64,000 nucleotides of DNA, from assembly GCA_009792885.1 (NCBI GenBank), contig WMCF01000018.1:6694112-6758111 (forward strand). Direction: 5' to 3'. Numbering within the stretch: position 1 is the first letter of the stretch; each line of letters starts with the position of its first letter. The position numbers were made by a program, and so were the translations under genes. The DNA comes from Eremophila alpestris peregrina. Lineage: Eukaryota > Chordata > Aves > Passeriformes > Alaudidae. The notes below the pieces were generated by a model that did no database searches, was not told where the DNA came from, and worked only from the letters and a program-made list of their open reading frames with translations. Below are positions 1-13,400 of the stretch, in pieces.

Positions 1-3000
1 TTCATTTATGAATTAATAGGTCTCATTCTTTTTTCATTGTGTATGCTCTAGGCTAATTATTGTCCTAGGGAGAGGCTGGATTCAGCAGGCAGAACCAGCT
101 CTGGAGTTCAGAGCAGGCTGGAGGAATCTGGGAGAAAATTCCTGATTGGTGAAGAGTGATGTGAAAATCCCCATTCCTTTCTCTTTCCCATTATGTGACT
201 CCTGCCTGGTAACTCTCAGTAGTAAAGAATATCCAAGAGAGGATAGGGAATAGGCACAGAGGAGTCTGTAATATGGAAATTAAGTTTACAAGGGAAAAAC
301 AGCAGAGGCAAAAAAACTTAAACAGAAAAAAAAAAGGCAGTTGGACCCTAATTCCCTGCTCAGATAGTTCCATTCCATCCAAATCAACAGGTGTTGGAGG
401 CTGAGTAAATGACAGCTGGTGTCTCTGTGGCTACAGGGTAGCAAAGGCTTTTGTCTACTCTTGATGGGGAAAAGCACCTACATAAACCCCTGACAGCAAA
501 CAGCCTTCAGACTTCTTTTCCTTCATATATGGATTTGCTTAAGTGCAGTTTCTCCTTGGTGCTTAAAGGAGTGTAACAGATGAACTTCTAGAATCTCAGA
601 GGTTTTGTCTTCTAATGATTTTTCCTTTTTTTTCCAGACAGAGAAAAATAGTCTTTTGTGCACTTTTTAGGAAGGAAACAGAAGATGAATTCTGGTGCTA
701 CTCAGCATGCACAGTAATTGTCATATTTCAGAATCATCTCTAATTTTCTTGGCTTCCTCCCCAGATTGCTTTAATCATTAGGCTTTTTCTTAACTGCATC
801 TCTGATGTGTGTCATTATTGTGGCTGCCTCTCAACAGCTAGCCTAGGGAGAAAACCTCTCACTGGTCCCACAGAGTAGGCAGAGCTGCTCCACAGACACA
901 ACAGCAGGATGTATTCTAGGACAGCTGGCTCTGCTGCCAGCCTCGGAAACATCAGGGTGAGTCAGGAGTAATTAGAGCTCAATTACTGGTCAAAATCAAA
1001 ACCATTCACTCTCAGTCCTTTCAAACAGGTGTAATTTCACAAAAGTATGGAGAAGCAGATAATTTTACTCCGTGATTTAAACATCAGTCTGAAATGAGTT
1101 TTGAATCAATACAGAATAGATTAATTCTTTATCAGCATAGCAAAGCATTGTCCTGATTCTGTCCCTTGTCATTGTGATGTCCATGTAGGTGGTTACCAAC
1201 ACTACAGCCTGACAGGACTTGAACAGTCACAGGGTGCTGCACATGGATTGCTTGTCAAGAGATAATTTGTATTGATAGGGGCAGCTGAGTTCTTGATAGC
1301 TTTTAAAAAATATCTAGTAGATAAACACTTCTATGATCATTTGTTTTCTTTTATTTTTTTCCTGTGGAAAGGGAAAAGTTTTGGGCATCTTGGTAAGAAC
1401 TGTAAACTTTGATGTGCTACCCATATCCTTGTGTGACCTGTTTCTCATAACTCTGTCCCATCCTGGAGGATGCTGCAGCTTCATTGGCAATTCAGATTCC
1501 CGGGGTAAATTGTAGAGATAAATCTTGATGACACAGTCCATTGAATTTTACCTATTATTATTATTTTCCCCTCAAGAACTCCCAGAGACTATGACTTTCT
1601 TCATTGACTTTCATTATGTTTCACCAGAACATGAATAATTAACGTGGATAACTCTGGACTGTTTAAACTCTTTATTAAAGAAATTACCAAGTGTATATAA
1701 CAGTGTCTCTTCCATTAGATGAACACAGGTGATTCCAACACTCTAAATTAACATTATGATGTGATTCAGAAGTGCATGATAAAGGCATGAAGCTGTTTTG
1801 CCAAACAGCAATTTTACTGTTTTCTACATCTATCAGACCTCCACCTGGATACAGAGAAATAGATTTAGACCAGTGTTTGGGTCCTGCTTTCCTTTTTGGA
1901 GCTCTTTCTGTAAGTGTAGCTCCCACACCCATGGCTGCTGTTGTCCAGATTAGAATTATTTCCCTGCAATAAATGACTCTGAACTAGCCCCTTGCACTTC
2001 AGACTTCTCAGTTATGTATTTCTTTTTTCCTTCCAGGTTGTTTTTTACCAAGTCCACATGGTAATTTCTCCAGCTCAAATTAACTGTGGAGATGAAGCAA
2101 AAAGGAGAGGGATTTCTTAAAAATCCTCTCTGATGAAGGAAAGCAGAGGGGATCTGTGTGACAGGCACTTGGTCATGCTGCAGCTCTTGGTGCAGGCATC
2201 ATTGGTTAAAGGATGCTGTACTGTTTGCTGAGTAAAATAGAACAGAAAAGGCAATAATAGCAGAGAGGTCCTCTGCAAAAAATGGTTTCTGCTTTTAAAG
2301 TCTGCTTAAGATACTGCTGGGAGAGGAATATTACCCCTAAATTTTGGGTAATTGCTTAGTTTTAGAGGCAATATAAGTGGATGAGAATTGCTGTAAATTC
2401 TAGTTATGTTTTTTTTAAGCACCAAGGAGAATTAAGAATGTCTGCCAAATAATGAAAAAAAACCCAAACTGGTACTTGTTAGAGGGAAATGATAAACATG
2501 TCTCTTTGCCTTCCTTTGATTATGGAAATAATGGGAGTTTTCCCAAAACAGGAGGCAATTAAAAAAAAAAAACCCTCTGTCACTGAATCCTGCTCTTGAA
2601 GACTGAGTAGCTTCAGAAAATAGGACATAAGTTCTTTAACATGTAAGTGTTTAGGATATTTTACCTGAATGAGTTATCTTCCAAAGCACATAACCCCCAG
2701 ACACAGTTCCTGTTTCCTTTAGCTAATGGTTCATTACTTCTCTGACCCAGCTTGTCTTAACCCTCACTGTGGAAGACATCTAGAATTATGTTATAATTAG
2801 GATTCAGAATTCACTGCTGCACTGCAATTTTGTAAAACAAGTACTCTGGAATAGACTGGCAGTTAGTGATGGGCAAAATGAGGCTGACAGAAATAATGAT
2901 GGCAGCAGTTCTTTCAGGGAATAAATATCACAGGGGCCTCTGCAGTGCAATGCTGGCTGGCTTGTGTGCAGTGATGGGGAGGAAGGCACTGCTGGTAGTG

Positions 3001-6000
3001 TCACACTCTGCTGTTTGTAAGCTTCAGTGTCACATCTTTTGGCTGTGGATAATACCAGAAGGTTGAGCTGCCAACAGATTTTGTTGGCAAGGATATTGCA
3101 CAGGCAATGGCAGGTAAAAAAAAAAAATCAGGCTGCTGGTTGAGGTATTTAAACAGTGAAGTGGGATTTAGACTCAGTGGTGTTCAGCCTTCAAAAATCT
3201 CTGCCAGGCACAGAAGAAAGTTTTGCTTAGTTGCAGCTGGGATTTCAGTGGGTGTTGGGTGATTTCAGTTCCTGCCCAGTAAGGAATTCAATTTTAGCAA
3301 CTGGTGACCAGAAGGTATTGAATCACAGTGACTGAAGGACTGCTCTGACCTTTATGACATTTTGTCTACAGTTTGTGAGTACTCCAATTAACAACTTGTA
3401 ATTCTGAAGGAACAGATCCTACATTTTGTAAAGATGCTATGTTTTTCCCCAAAATGGGACACCAAAATGGCAAAATCTTTTGTGTGGCTGTGCTTGAGTA
3501 AATCACATTTGACCCCTTCTGCCACAATTAAAGGAATAAAAGATTTCAGTCATGATCCTAAGAGGTAATATTTGCAATGTTTTAAAATGATCTTCTATTT
3601 ATTCTCCAATAATGGATTCATCTCCTATTTTTTAACTATAAAGAGAGAACATGTTAGTGTTCAGTATAACTAAGTATTAGTGGAGCTATTTGTTGGGCAG
3701 ATTATATCTGAGCTCCCCATTTTTCTTTGGGTGAATGGTGGTCTTGCTAAAGAAGCAGTTAGACAATGTAGCAGTGAGAGCATTGTAATTTTTCAGAGGA
3801 GATAATGCAAGTTCTTTTAATGTTTACTGTGAAAAAATGACAAAATGGCACATCAAATGGAGTATGAGCCACTTTCTGAGCCCTGGGCAAATGCAAATGC
3901 TGTTCTGAAGCTTTCTTAGTGATGGACTTTCAGTGTCTCTCCTCTTCATGACCTGTTATTACTGCTCACATCCTCAATTATTCTTAGTAGTGACCTTTTC
4001 TCAGTGCTCCCCAGAAGAAAAGCCCTCCATCATTGCAATCATGGCATTAGTAATCAGATAAGCTAATAGCATTCTCACCACAAAGCAAGTCCTTTCTTTA
4101 GTGGGGAACATGCTCAGACTACTCACATGCAGAGGAAAATCTAATTTTTTTCCCTTAAATGCAGAAAGGACAAAGTACAGATTTACATAGTGAGAAATAA
4201 TAATATAAAATACCCCAGCATTTCTGTCCTATATTGCCTATTTCATACACCAATCCATACATGCTGAAGGGCAAGTGGGATAAAGAAAGTAACTGAAGTA
4301 CTGCTGTGTAATGTCATTGAGGCTTCAGGGGCAAATCTGGGCTGTAAGTTAGTACTGAAATTTTTCCTAAATGAATAAAAACTCTATTCTGTGATTAACT
4401 ATTCTGGCTAGAGTAATATTTCAATATACAAATCAGTGTGTATGAAAAAGGATTTAAAGAAGGGGTAAATCTGAGATGAGGAAGTGTTAGCACCATATGG
4501 TAACACTTATGGGAAATCTTTCCTCACTTCACTTTGGAAACTTTTCTTGTGAAGGATTGCACAGTCCTGCAGTCAACCACTGCAGGGATTTCTTTTGTCA
4601 TCTTTATGACTGCTAATTTGGATTAGAGCAAAGCCTGGATTCTTCACCAGGGATGAGTGCTCCTTTGTATGAAGCTTTGTACATGCCCATAATTAAAAAA
4701 GAAAGAAAAAAATCCCCTTCTCTCAAGAGTTTGCAGTATTACAAAAACATCAGGCACATATTACACTCAAAAACATAAAAGTTGGAGTAAAGAAAGAAGA
4801 TCAAAGCTCAGTACATTTTATGCTGTCATATGCTTTTCTCACTTTCCCTCCTGGGAGAAAGACTCCCTTTAGTATTATGTGCCACTTTAATATTATTCTT
4901 GACCACATGATTTACTGTTGTTTCATCATTTAACTACCATCCAAGCAGTTGTTGATAAACCACCACAGGTTCTGGGGACTTGATAAAATATCTTTTTCAG
5001 TGCAGAACATTCTGGATATCCTGAGAACCTGAGTAGAAAACCAGAATGTAACTGAACCTACTTCTGCTCTGAGGAGCTCTGAACTGAGGTAGCAAAAGAG
5101 AGCAAATTCTGCCCTTCTTTTACCTCCTGTCCCTTCATCTCTCTGCCAGTCACACTGCAGAAGGGAGGGAGATGAGGAATGGCAGAATGTGCTAGAAGGT
5201 GAACAGGGGTGGAGTTGTCTGCCAGAAATTGCCAGCAATAAATGTTGATCAGGTGATGGAGCTGCTCACCTGCAGGAGGGAAAGGACAGAGCACCCTGTG
5301 GGAGGGGCAGTGTTTGGGAGGGTCAGGGAGGGGCATTCTGGGGGTGGGACAAAGTTTTCTTGGAGAGTAGGAGTTAAAGAAAAACCCCACTTCTGAGGAA
5401 GAGAATGGAGGAGTTTGGAATAGAAAAAAGAGCAAGGGAGAAATGGGATAAGAGTGAAAATTTAAAATGGTATGTCCAGGTTTTTTATCAAAGTGAATGC
5501 CAAAATGAAACTAAACTAAGAAAGACATTCGATTTTTCATAAGCAGTTGATAAGTTTTGAGCAATAAGTATATACTCACATTGCATGTGCACATACCTCT
5601 GTAACCCCAGGGTTTGGGAAAATGGGATGAACTTTGCTTAAAGCCTGCCATCAACCTAAAGTACGTTTTCCCCAGACATCCTTGCAATTTGGTGTAATTC
5701 TAGACTTGTTAAGCACACATGGATGGCAGACAGATGAGGACGTGTTGAATAGATCACAGCTTTAGCAGACTGAGCAAATTTATCTCTCACCTCTATTAGT
5801 GAGCAGAATATTTCTCTCTCTAACAGATGACTTCTCCCATCAGTTTTCTGCAAGAAACCTCGTTTGATTTTCCCCACCACTGTTTCAGATTATCATTCAT
5901 TATTGTTGGGCATCATCTTGGTTTTCTCACTTAAAGCCATCCCAGTTGTGTGAGTTGAGAACTTCTAAAATGTAATTATTGGGCCATATTTATTAATCCT

Positions 6001-7786
6001 GTTATAGGAAAATAAACATGTGACTCACTATTTAGAGTCTTCCCCAGCTGGGACTAAAGATCCAAGGAGACATTGCCCTGCCCAGGTGTTTCCTGGTTTC
6101 TTATCAGCAGGGATGAGCTCACCTTTTGATGTCCCCTGACCTTATCTTGCAGCCAAATGGGAAATAAACAGGTAAATGGGGGGTGCACTTTCATTCTGGA
6201 CTATTCAAATGTTAAAGGTTGTTGGCATATTTTGATTAAGGGAACATGTTCTGGCTTAAATGCTGTGATGGGGAGGGGTTGTTAAGGTCTGGAAATGTGA
6301 GGAGGTGTTAAGTGCTGTAGTAAGAGAGTGAAAGGAAAAGGAAGGGAACCCTCAAAACCACACAAGATTTAAAAGGTTTGCATTTTCTCACTTTCAGAAG
6401 AAATGTAGCTGTTCTTGCCTGTTGTTTGGTTTTTTGTTTTGATGATTAGAAGACAATTTTTGATAAACAGGGCTGATGACCTACTTTTTAATTTTAATTT
6501 TGAAAAATGCTCACAAGATTTATGGCATTCTTGGGTGAGGTGTTTAGTTTAAGATCACCATGAGTTGGTTAACAGTGGGAGAGGACAGAGAAATAAACAT
6601 CATATAATCTATCTGAATCATCAGTCAATGTCAATTTTTAAAAAAACATATTTTCCTCATAAGGTAATTTTTACAGTTTTTTCTAGATGAAGTTCAAGTG
6701 ATTTCATCTGCTGCCTTGACTGTCCTAACCTTCATAGGCTCCTCTTATAAATTAAAACCAACAATATGTTCCAGTGCAATTTAAACTTGCCTATTTTTTT
6801 CTTTAGGAAAGCAGAGCTGCTGTATGGTGAAGAGAAGGAAATAGTTTTTTTAGTGTTGCATAAGAATAAGTTGAAAAAAACAAATTTAAACTTTTAAGTC
6901 CTGTACTTGCAGCAGTGTTTTGTGATTATGTTTTGCTGCCTTTCTGAGAAACAGCATTGGAGATATAGATGGGGAGGAAAGGGAGGCAGGAGAATTTGCA
7001 AGCCCCCATGGAATCTCTTTTTGTGGCTATTTAATAAAGCACCATGTACATGTACTGTGGTATACATTATATACAATATATTGCACTGGTTTGTCACCAC
7101 TGAGATGTGGAGACCATGCAAGTGTTAGTAAAGAGTTCAATTTCAAGTAAGTAAGGTAAGAAAACTCAATTCTAAATTTAGCAAGGCAATGTGTGCTGGA
7201 TAATTATATCTTTGTTATTTCAGGGCTGCTGTGTGAAGTGGGATTGGGGCTTTAGGTTTGGTGTTTGAAAGGATTGTATCAACAGTTTGAGAGTACTGGG
7301 AGATTATTTTTGGTAGGGAGATTTTTTTTTTAATAGAAAATGCAATGTAATTCTGTTGCCATAAAGCATGAACTGAATTAAATATATGTTGTTGTACCAC
7401 TTCACTCTTCAGAGTTTACTTATTGCCACCATTACAAATAGTAGGTAGATGATACTTAAAATGAAATATGATGCTTCTTAATGTTCCAGCAAATAGCAGG
7501 AGATAAATTAGTATCTAAATTAGCATATTGACTGGTTGGGTGAAATATGCATAACAATCAACTCTAGTAATAAATAACTTGGAACAAAATATTTTTCAAG
7601 GCATTTTGGATGTCCTTGTCTATTTTAGAGTAATCCTACATGGATTTAGTTCACTATGCATTGACTTCATTAATTTTCTCTCCAAGACATGGGTTTACAA
7701 ATCTAATTGCATCAGACTCCTTGCTGCACTGAGCATCAAATAAACAACAGTTATTAAAAGAGAAACTAAAACTTGATTGTGCCAGG

Positions 7787-7802
7787 TTTTTTTTTTTTTT
7801 TT
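7787..7802. repeat. Poly-T run (T16)
   Basis: An uninterrupted run of 16 T in intron 1, preceded by gccagg. It is a simple homopolymer, possibly the reverse-strand poly-A end of a decayed retroposon, but no body is recognisable beside it. Confidence 0.9.
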
Positions 7803-10396
7803 GTGTTTTCATGGGAAATATATTAGTCAATAAAGCAAAATCAGAGTTCTGTAGAGAGGTAGCTTAACTGTTGTTGATTTCTTTGTACTGAAGCTCATTT
7901 TGTGCATTTTGTATCTGTATTCTTCTGCCTCTGAGAATACCAGTATATTATTATGGGATGGTCTGCCTCTGGCAGGTGGCTACAGACAGCAGGTGGTTGT
8001 AATCCCAGCTCCCAGGTGCTTCAAAATCAGCAGAGTCTGAGTGAACCAGTCACTGCTTTAATGTGCCACTCCACTAGAAATACTCCTGGCTGAAACTTCT
8101 CATCTGTCACCTTTTGGATCCCCAGCACTGCAGGGTGGGAAATAACTATGAAATTGCCAGTCTTCCCTCCCTCACAGGACAAACTCAGCAGCATTTTGCC
8201 TGCAACAGAGATTTCAGGCTTCTGGTTTTAATTATTTTGTAATCTCTCAGGAAAAAAAGGAACTCTGATTTTTCCTAGCCATAAGGCCTTTTTTAGAAAA
8301 GATAACTTCAGATTTCTGGAAACAGGAACACTGAAGTATATTTCCATGTCCAGTTTATTTTTTTTTTTTCCTGCAAGAATGCCTTTCTAAAGTGATCACT
8401 GTTATCCTTTTAATGAGACTCCTCTTGTACTGTGAGCTCTGTGTGTGTTTTGGTCACTGCCTGTCATCATTCTTGTCTGATGTGCTTCATGAGTCAGTGT
8501 ACAGCTCCTTGGCTGGGTCAGTAGCAGGGCTGCAGTCAGGTATTTCCAGAGAGTTTCCAGACACTGTTTAATCAGGTGTAATCACAGGTCAGATGGTTCT
8601 TACAGCAGAATTGTCTGGAGCAAAATCATCCACATCTCAGGAGTATGTTACAAACCACAGTTTGTGTACTCTGTAGGCACGTGCCATCCTGCCATGCTCT
8701 GTGTGAAGAAGCTTTCCTAGGCTGAAAATTCCCTTTCAAAAAGTACCAAATGTATATCCACAGTTTACTGGGGCATGGGTAAAAGGATGAGAGAGCTCTT
8801 TTATTTGTGTGAATATTGTAAATCTGTGTAAGGTTATGTGTTTGTGGTCTTTGCAGGCAGGTGTGGGATGGATGTGAAGGGCTCTGTTGGTTCTCCAACA
8901 TGCCTTGAATCCATGAAGCTTGACTTGCCTAGCTCAGACCTACTGCTACTAAATCCTGCTAAGAGACCCAGCATATTAGTTCTGGCTTAATGATGTGCTA
9001 ATACAGTTATCTGCTGAAAGGCTTTTCAGAAATTCTCAAGTCACTCTATCTCACCAAAACTTCTTTAAGCAGGATTAGGAGCCAGGTAATTCATGGTCAG
9101 AGGGTTTTGAGCCTTTCAGTTCTTTTTCTAAGGAGATCTTACATAAAGCACTGTACTCCCTGGTGAATAGAGGTGCTGTACTCTGTGCTTTTATGGAGAT
9201 AGGCATGGCTGGGGAGAGAGGATTTGCTCATTTGTTTGGATCTGGTGTAGTTCCTGGTTGGTTTCTTGATGCAAAGTGTGGAAAAGTTCAATGTTGTTTA
9301 ATATCTATAACTTGGTCCATTTATAGACAAGATATTTTCCAAGAAAATTAAAAGGCTTAGTTGTGAAAGTGTGTATTTAAGGGCAGTGTTTGTGTCCAAC
9401 ATACAGCTTCATTCCTCAGGTTTTCTCCAGTCCAAGCTCTTTAGAGTAGTCAGAAAATAAAGAAACTACTGGTTGGGTTAACAAAGTGAGTGCCCTTAAC
9501 AGAACCTGATCCTTGTCCCTGTGCCCCAGAGTGGAGTGGCCAGAGCAGAGGCACATCTTGCCCACTTCCCTGTTGCCTTCACAAATCTCAGCAGGGACTC
9601 ATTTTGGTTGAGGATCAAAGCAATAATCACTATTGTCTCACTACCTGGGTGGGAGGCCCCAAGGGGACAGAACAGTTTGGTGACAAGGGAACAGAATACA
9701 TCATCCATGAAGATGTGTACAAGTGAAAGAGCTGGGATTGCCAACCTGGATGAAGTTTATAGGGTGGAGAGTGGAGCCTGAGGCAGCAAGTTTGGGAACA
9801 AATTTCCTATTTTAAATGGAGAAAATCGAAGGATATTTTTCATGGACCTATACTGATTTGTCTGTTGACTGTGAGGTATCAGGGTGTTGGTAGGGATGGC
9901 TTAATTTGGAAGCCTTTCTCCAAGGAGTCTTAGGCATGGTCAGTGGTTGCAGCTACTAAATCCAAGCTTAATCTGAGCAATTTATAGGCTGATTTATAGG
10001 ATTGTCTCATTGCAATATTGTCAGGATGCTCTTGGTTTCTCTTGTATACTCTTGTATTGTATTGCAGCACTACTGTGCTGTGGTATTAAGATATACTCAA
10101 AATTAAGAGAACATAAAGCCCCTCAACTTACTAAATGAGAGAGACATGCATGGAAAAACTGAACCTTCAGTAGAGGAATGAGGGGAGGAGAAACATCAAA
10201 GGTTACTCTGGATGTAGCCAGTTAGAAAGTTGTGCTGTCTAATCAGAGCTGTTCTGGACTTTCTCTACTGCCCAGTTTGAACTCCCAAGGCCAACCATCT
10301 GTCTGACTCTTGCACAGCATTGAACAGCTCTTCAATGTGCACTAATTATCCACAGTTTGAAACCTGCATTAATTTTTACCTTTCTGTTGTGTTTTT

Positions 10397-10398
10397 AG
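10397..10398 (+). promoter_or_regulatory. PTPRN2: Splice acceptor of the PTPRN2-like exon 2
   Basis: The AG at this position follows a T-rich tract (ttctgttgtgtttttag) typical of a vertebrate 3' splice site. Using it puts the downstream codons in the frame that reads as IA-2/phogrin family sequence, with the first two exon bases completing a Gly codon begun in exon 1. Confidence 0.9.
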
Positions 10399-10449
10399 GC
10401 TGCCTGTTTGAGGATGACCTTTGCAGATCTTTTGAAGTCTGTGTTAACG
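10399..10449 (+). CDS. PTPRN2: PTPRN2 (IA-2beta/phogrin) exon 2, partial CDS
   Basis: A 51-nt internal coding exon. The first two bases complete a split Gly codon, 16 full codons follow, and the last base G opens the next codon (phase 1 to phase 1). It reads GCLFEDDLCRSFEVCVN. In the IA-2 family, receptor-type tyrosine phosphatase-like proteins of dense-core secretory vesicles, this is the start of the luminal RESP18-homology region. Its C-x6-C-x5-C spacing is preserved here, and the family's fourth cysteine would fall in the next exon (FG-x-CQ). From memory of the human proteins, the match is about 10 of 17 to PTPRN2 (GCLLEEGLCGASEACVN) and 9 of 17 to PTPRN. The terminal VN, the G left to start an Asp codon, and introns of more than 10 kb and more than 53 kb favour PTPRN2, which is a giant gene, over the compact PTPRN. 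The exon is flanked by a strong acceptor and the donor gtaag. PTPRN itself remains a weaker alternative. The exon is too short to stand out as an open frame. Confidence 0.92.
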
Positions 10450-10454
10450 GTAAG
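10450..10454 (+). promoter_or_regulatory. PTPRN2: Splice donor of the PTPRN2-like exon 2
   Basis: The sequence aacg|gtaag closes the exon and is a good U1-type 5' splice site. It leaves the reading frame in phase 1, which is what is needed for the next exon to supply the last two bases of the Asp codon expected after VN. Confidence 0.9.
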
Positions 10455-13400
10455 CCTGCCTTGTTTTGTGTGCTGATTGGTCTGTGCTCCACTCTCTAAT
10501 TGCTTTATTCAATAAAACAAATACAGATGTGAGTGACAAGCAGGGGAAAAGTACCAGGTATGACTAATCTGGTCAGCAGTTAGGAAAAATGTAATAGATT
10601 TAAAAAATAAATAAATATTCTCTCAACCCTGAGCAAAACCATTTATTTTTATGCGAATGAGATTTTGATTTAATTAAACACATTGAAATATGCTAATATT
10701 TAATTTGTCTTAATATGGGTGAAAATAGCTGTTTTGTTACCTTCAGGTTGTTCTTTTTAGAGGATGATGTTGAGTAATTATCAGTCTCCTCTTCAAAAGA
10801 TTACTCTTTTTTATAATAAGAAAGGAGGTCTCAAAGGAGCACTGCAGTTGTTGATTATAGTGCTTCCCTTTTCTGTGAATTTACTTGAATGATACAGAAA
10901 CAGCTTTCTTCTGCTTCCTGCATAATTTATTTTCAATAAGTCAAAAAAGCCAACACAACATATGAATGAGGCTAATGGAATAGTGGGAAAGATGTTTACT
11001 AATAATACTTGAAGATTGTAAATGTGCTATGTGAAATAATTTAATTCCCCGTGAAGGACAGAGGGTGTTTTGAGAGAGAGCTTTGAAACAATAACTATTA
11101 TAAAATATGTGTATATGTGATGAAAGGAGTAAGGGAATAGTTTTAGTAGAGTCTTTTGACATGGAAATGTATGGCAATTTGTAGATCTGTAATAAGGGGG
11201 GGTTAATTTTTTAAATTAAGTATTTTATATGAAATTTTTTGTGGCTTCATCTTGTAAAGGAGACGTTTTGTTTTCCATCAAACACAGAAACAATATGGGT
11301 CTATTAATAAATTAAGATATTAATAAGGTTTATCTAATGAACATTTTAGATGGAATGAGATTAAATTTCCAGTACTGTTTAACATCAGACAAATGCAAAT
11401 TTGTAAGTATTGACAATTCCCATGACTGACACCAGGAAGGGCAGTGACAGATTTCTATAGGGTGAATTTTGCTGACTATCAACATTTTCCAGAGCCTAGG
11501 CTGGAGCCTTCCTCAGTGAAAGCAGATTTAATCAGGTTTAATCATAGGCAACTGTTATGTGTGGCAGACAGTGCATAATGGGGAATTCATACAAAGATGA
11601 TAATAATTTCTGTACTTTAAAGGATCTCTCTGTTGAAGACTTTGCTGTTCCTATACATGTAACTTCCTAAGTTCTCACTCTACCTGTTTTCTTAAATGAA
11701 GATGCAGTTTGTAAAACTCCATGTCACACTCATTCGCGTGCAAAATGAAATTATGGAAGTTGCATCTTTGAATTTGAATGGACCTTTTCTGTAGGTCTGC
11801 TTGTATTTTGGCACAACTAACTTAAAGAAATGTCAGTAATGAATAAGACAGCTGATCAATAGTATTTCCTAATCTTGTTTTAAAAAACTACTTGCAAAGA
11901 TTCTGTCAATGTGTTTAATGTAACTGTAAAATATTTAATTATTTTTTGTCCCACTGGCAAATGTTGTCTAGAGTGTATTTTAAATGCTGCCCTTGATGCA
12001 AGTGAAGATAAACCATTCTTGAGAAAATAAACAGGATTGTTGGAAGGGCATATATTGAAGCATTAAGAAACTATCAGAATTTACTTTTTTTAATATGTAG
12101 CAGCAAGGAAGTGGGCCTCTTGCTTCTGAGCAATCCTTCACGTTTTTCCTGCCCAAACTGCTGCTGATTCACCTGCATCTCTGAAATTTTTCAGAAATTC
12201 TGATCTATTAAAATGTGAGTCCTTTGCTGGGTTAAGAGCTCAGGAACTGGAGTTTGTGGAGGTCACTGTGTTCAGAAGCAGAGCTCACTTTGTGAATTTC
12301 AAGGTCATGAGAAGGTTTGCCTCCCTTCTTGTCACTCAAGTGGGTATTTCTGAAGTACACTGTGAAAGTGGGTAAGAAACAGCAGCTGCTTTTCTGTAGC
12401 ACCTTTGATGCATCTGTGATCTGCAGATTTGCTCCTGACTCCTGCAGGAAGGCTGATGATTTTGATCTTTTTCTCTGCCTCCAGCAGAGGCAACTGAACT
12501 GACCATGTTTTCAGAAATAAAGCCAGGTTTGCCTACTGAAGACATAAGTCACAGTATTTGCTGTCTCACATCTGTCATCAACTGAAGATTTCAAGTGCAT
12601 TTCATGCATCAGACTTGTAAAAGCATAACTAAAACACCAATAACTGAGCTATTTCATAGCTCAAAAAAACCCTACTCTTCTTCCCTTCTCATTTCTTCTG
12701 AAGAAAGATTTTGACTGAAAGATTTTGATACATTTTTCTTTTCTGAGAAGAAAAAATTGGTGTTAAAACAATGGATTTTGAATTGATAAAAGCAATGTAA
12801 TAGAGCTGTAAGAGCTGAGATAAGCACTGCTTACATCTGTTTAGGTCACATGCCGTTTTTGCAGGGCAAAGGACCTGCTGTAATAATGATTGTTGACTTT
12901 TCTGCCACTTTCTCTCATCGTATAAAGGTCTCTTTTGGCTTCAGTGATGGGTTTTTGCTTATGTTTGTTTAATAGCTCCAGTAGCATTCATGCAATATTA
13001 ATTTATTTCCACAGACCTTTTATCAGTTTTCTGAGCTGCACTGACTCATCAAGTGGTTAAAAAGGAACATATTGTTTCATGTTAATTTTAATGGCATAAG
13101 CATAAGCCAGGCAAAAAGACTGAGATTGTTTTCCTGGACTCTTCCTTTGCAAAGCCAGGTCTTTGAGAGGTAAAGTGACTTAGATGTCATTTATTTACCA
13201 TCTCTTCTTTCTTAGAGTTGGGGGAACTGACATTTTCACCCCTCTAAAATGCTTGAAGCTTGAAAGCCTGCAGCTAAAAAGAGTTGATGAGAAAGGTGAA
13301 TATGCCTGTGAGCTGCAGACTCTGATAGAAAGTAACCTGGCATACTATAAGCTTGGAAATGCTTGCCTCCCTCAATAAATCCTGAGAGGCTCTTACAGAT

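Larger units (their letters stand above)
1..10398 (+). other. PTPRN2: Intron 1 (3' part) of PTPRN2-like host gene
   Basis: This stretch ends in a polypyrimidine-rich acceptor (ttctgttgtgtttttag) directly before the recognised exon, so it is read as the 3' part of an intron. It is AT-rich and CpG-poor and has no frame longer than about 125 codons. I see no signal-peptide exon or GC-rich first exon, so exon 1 must lie further upstream. It holds homopolymer runs (for example T16 at 7787-7802) but no transposon I can name. A somewhat G-rich patch lies at about 5200-5350. Intron status is inferred from the exon; the absence of genes is by reading only. Confidence 0.8.
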
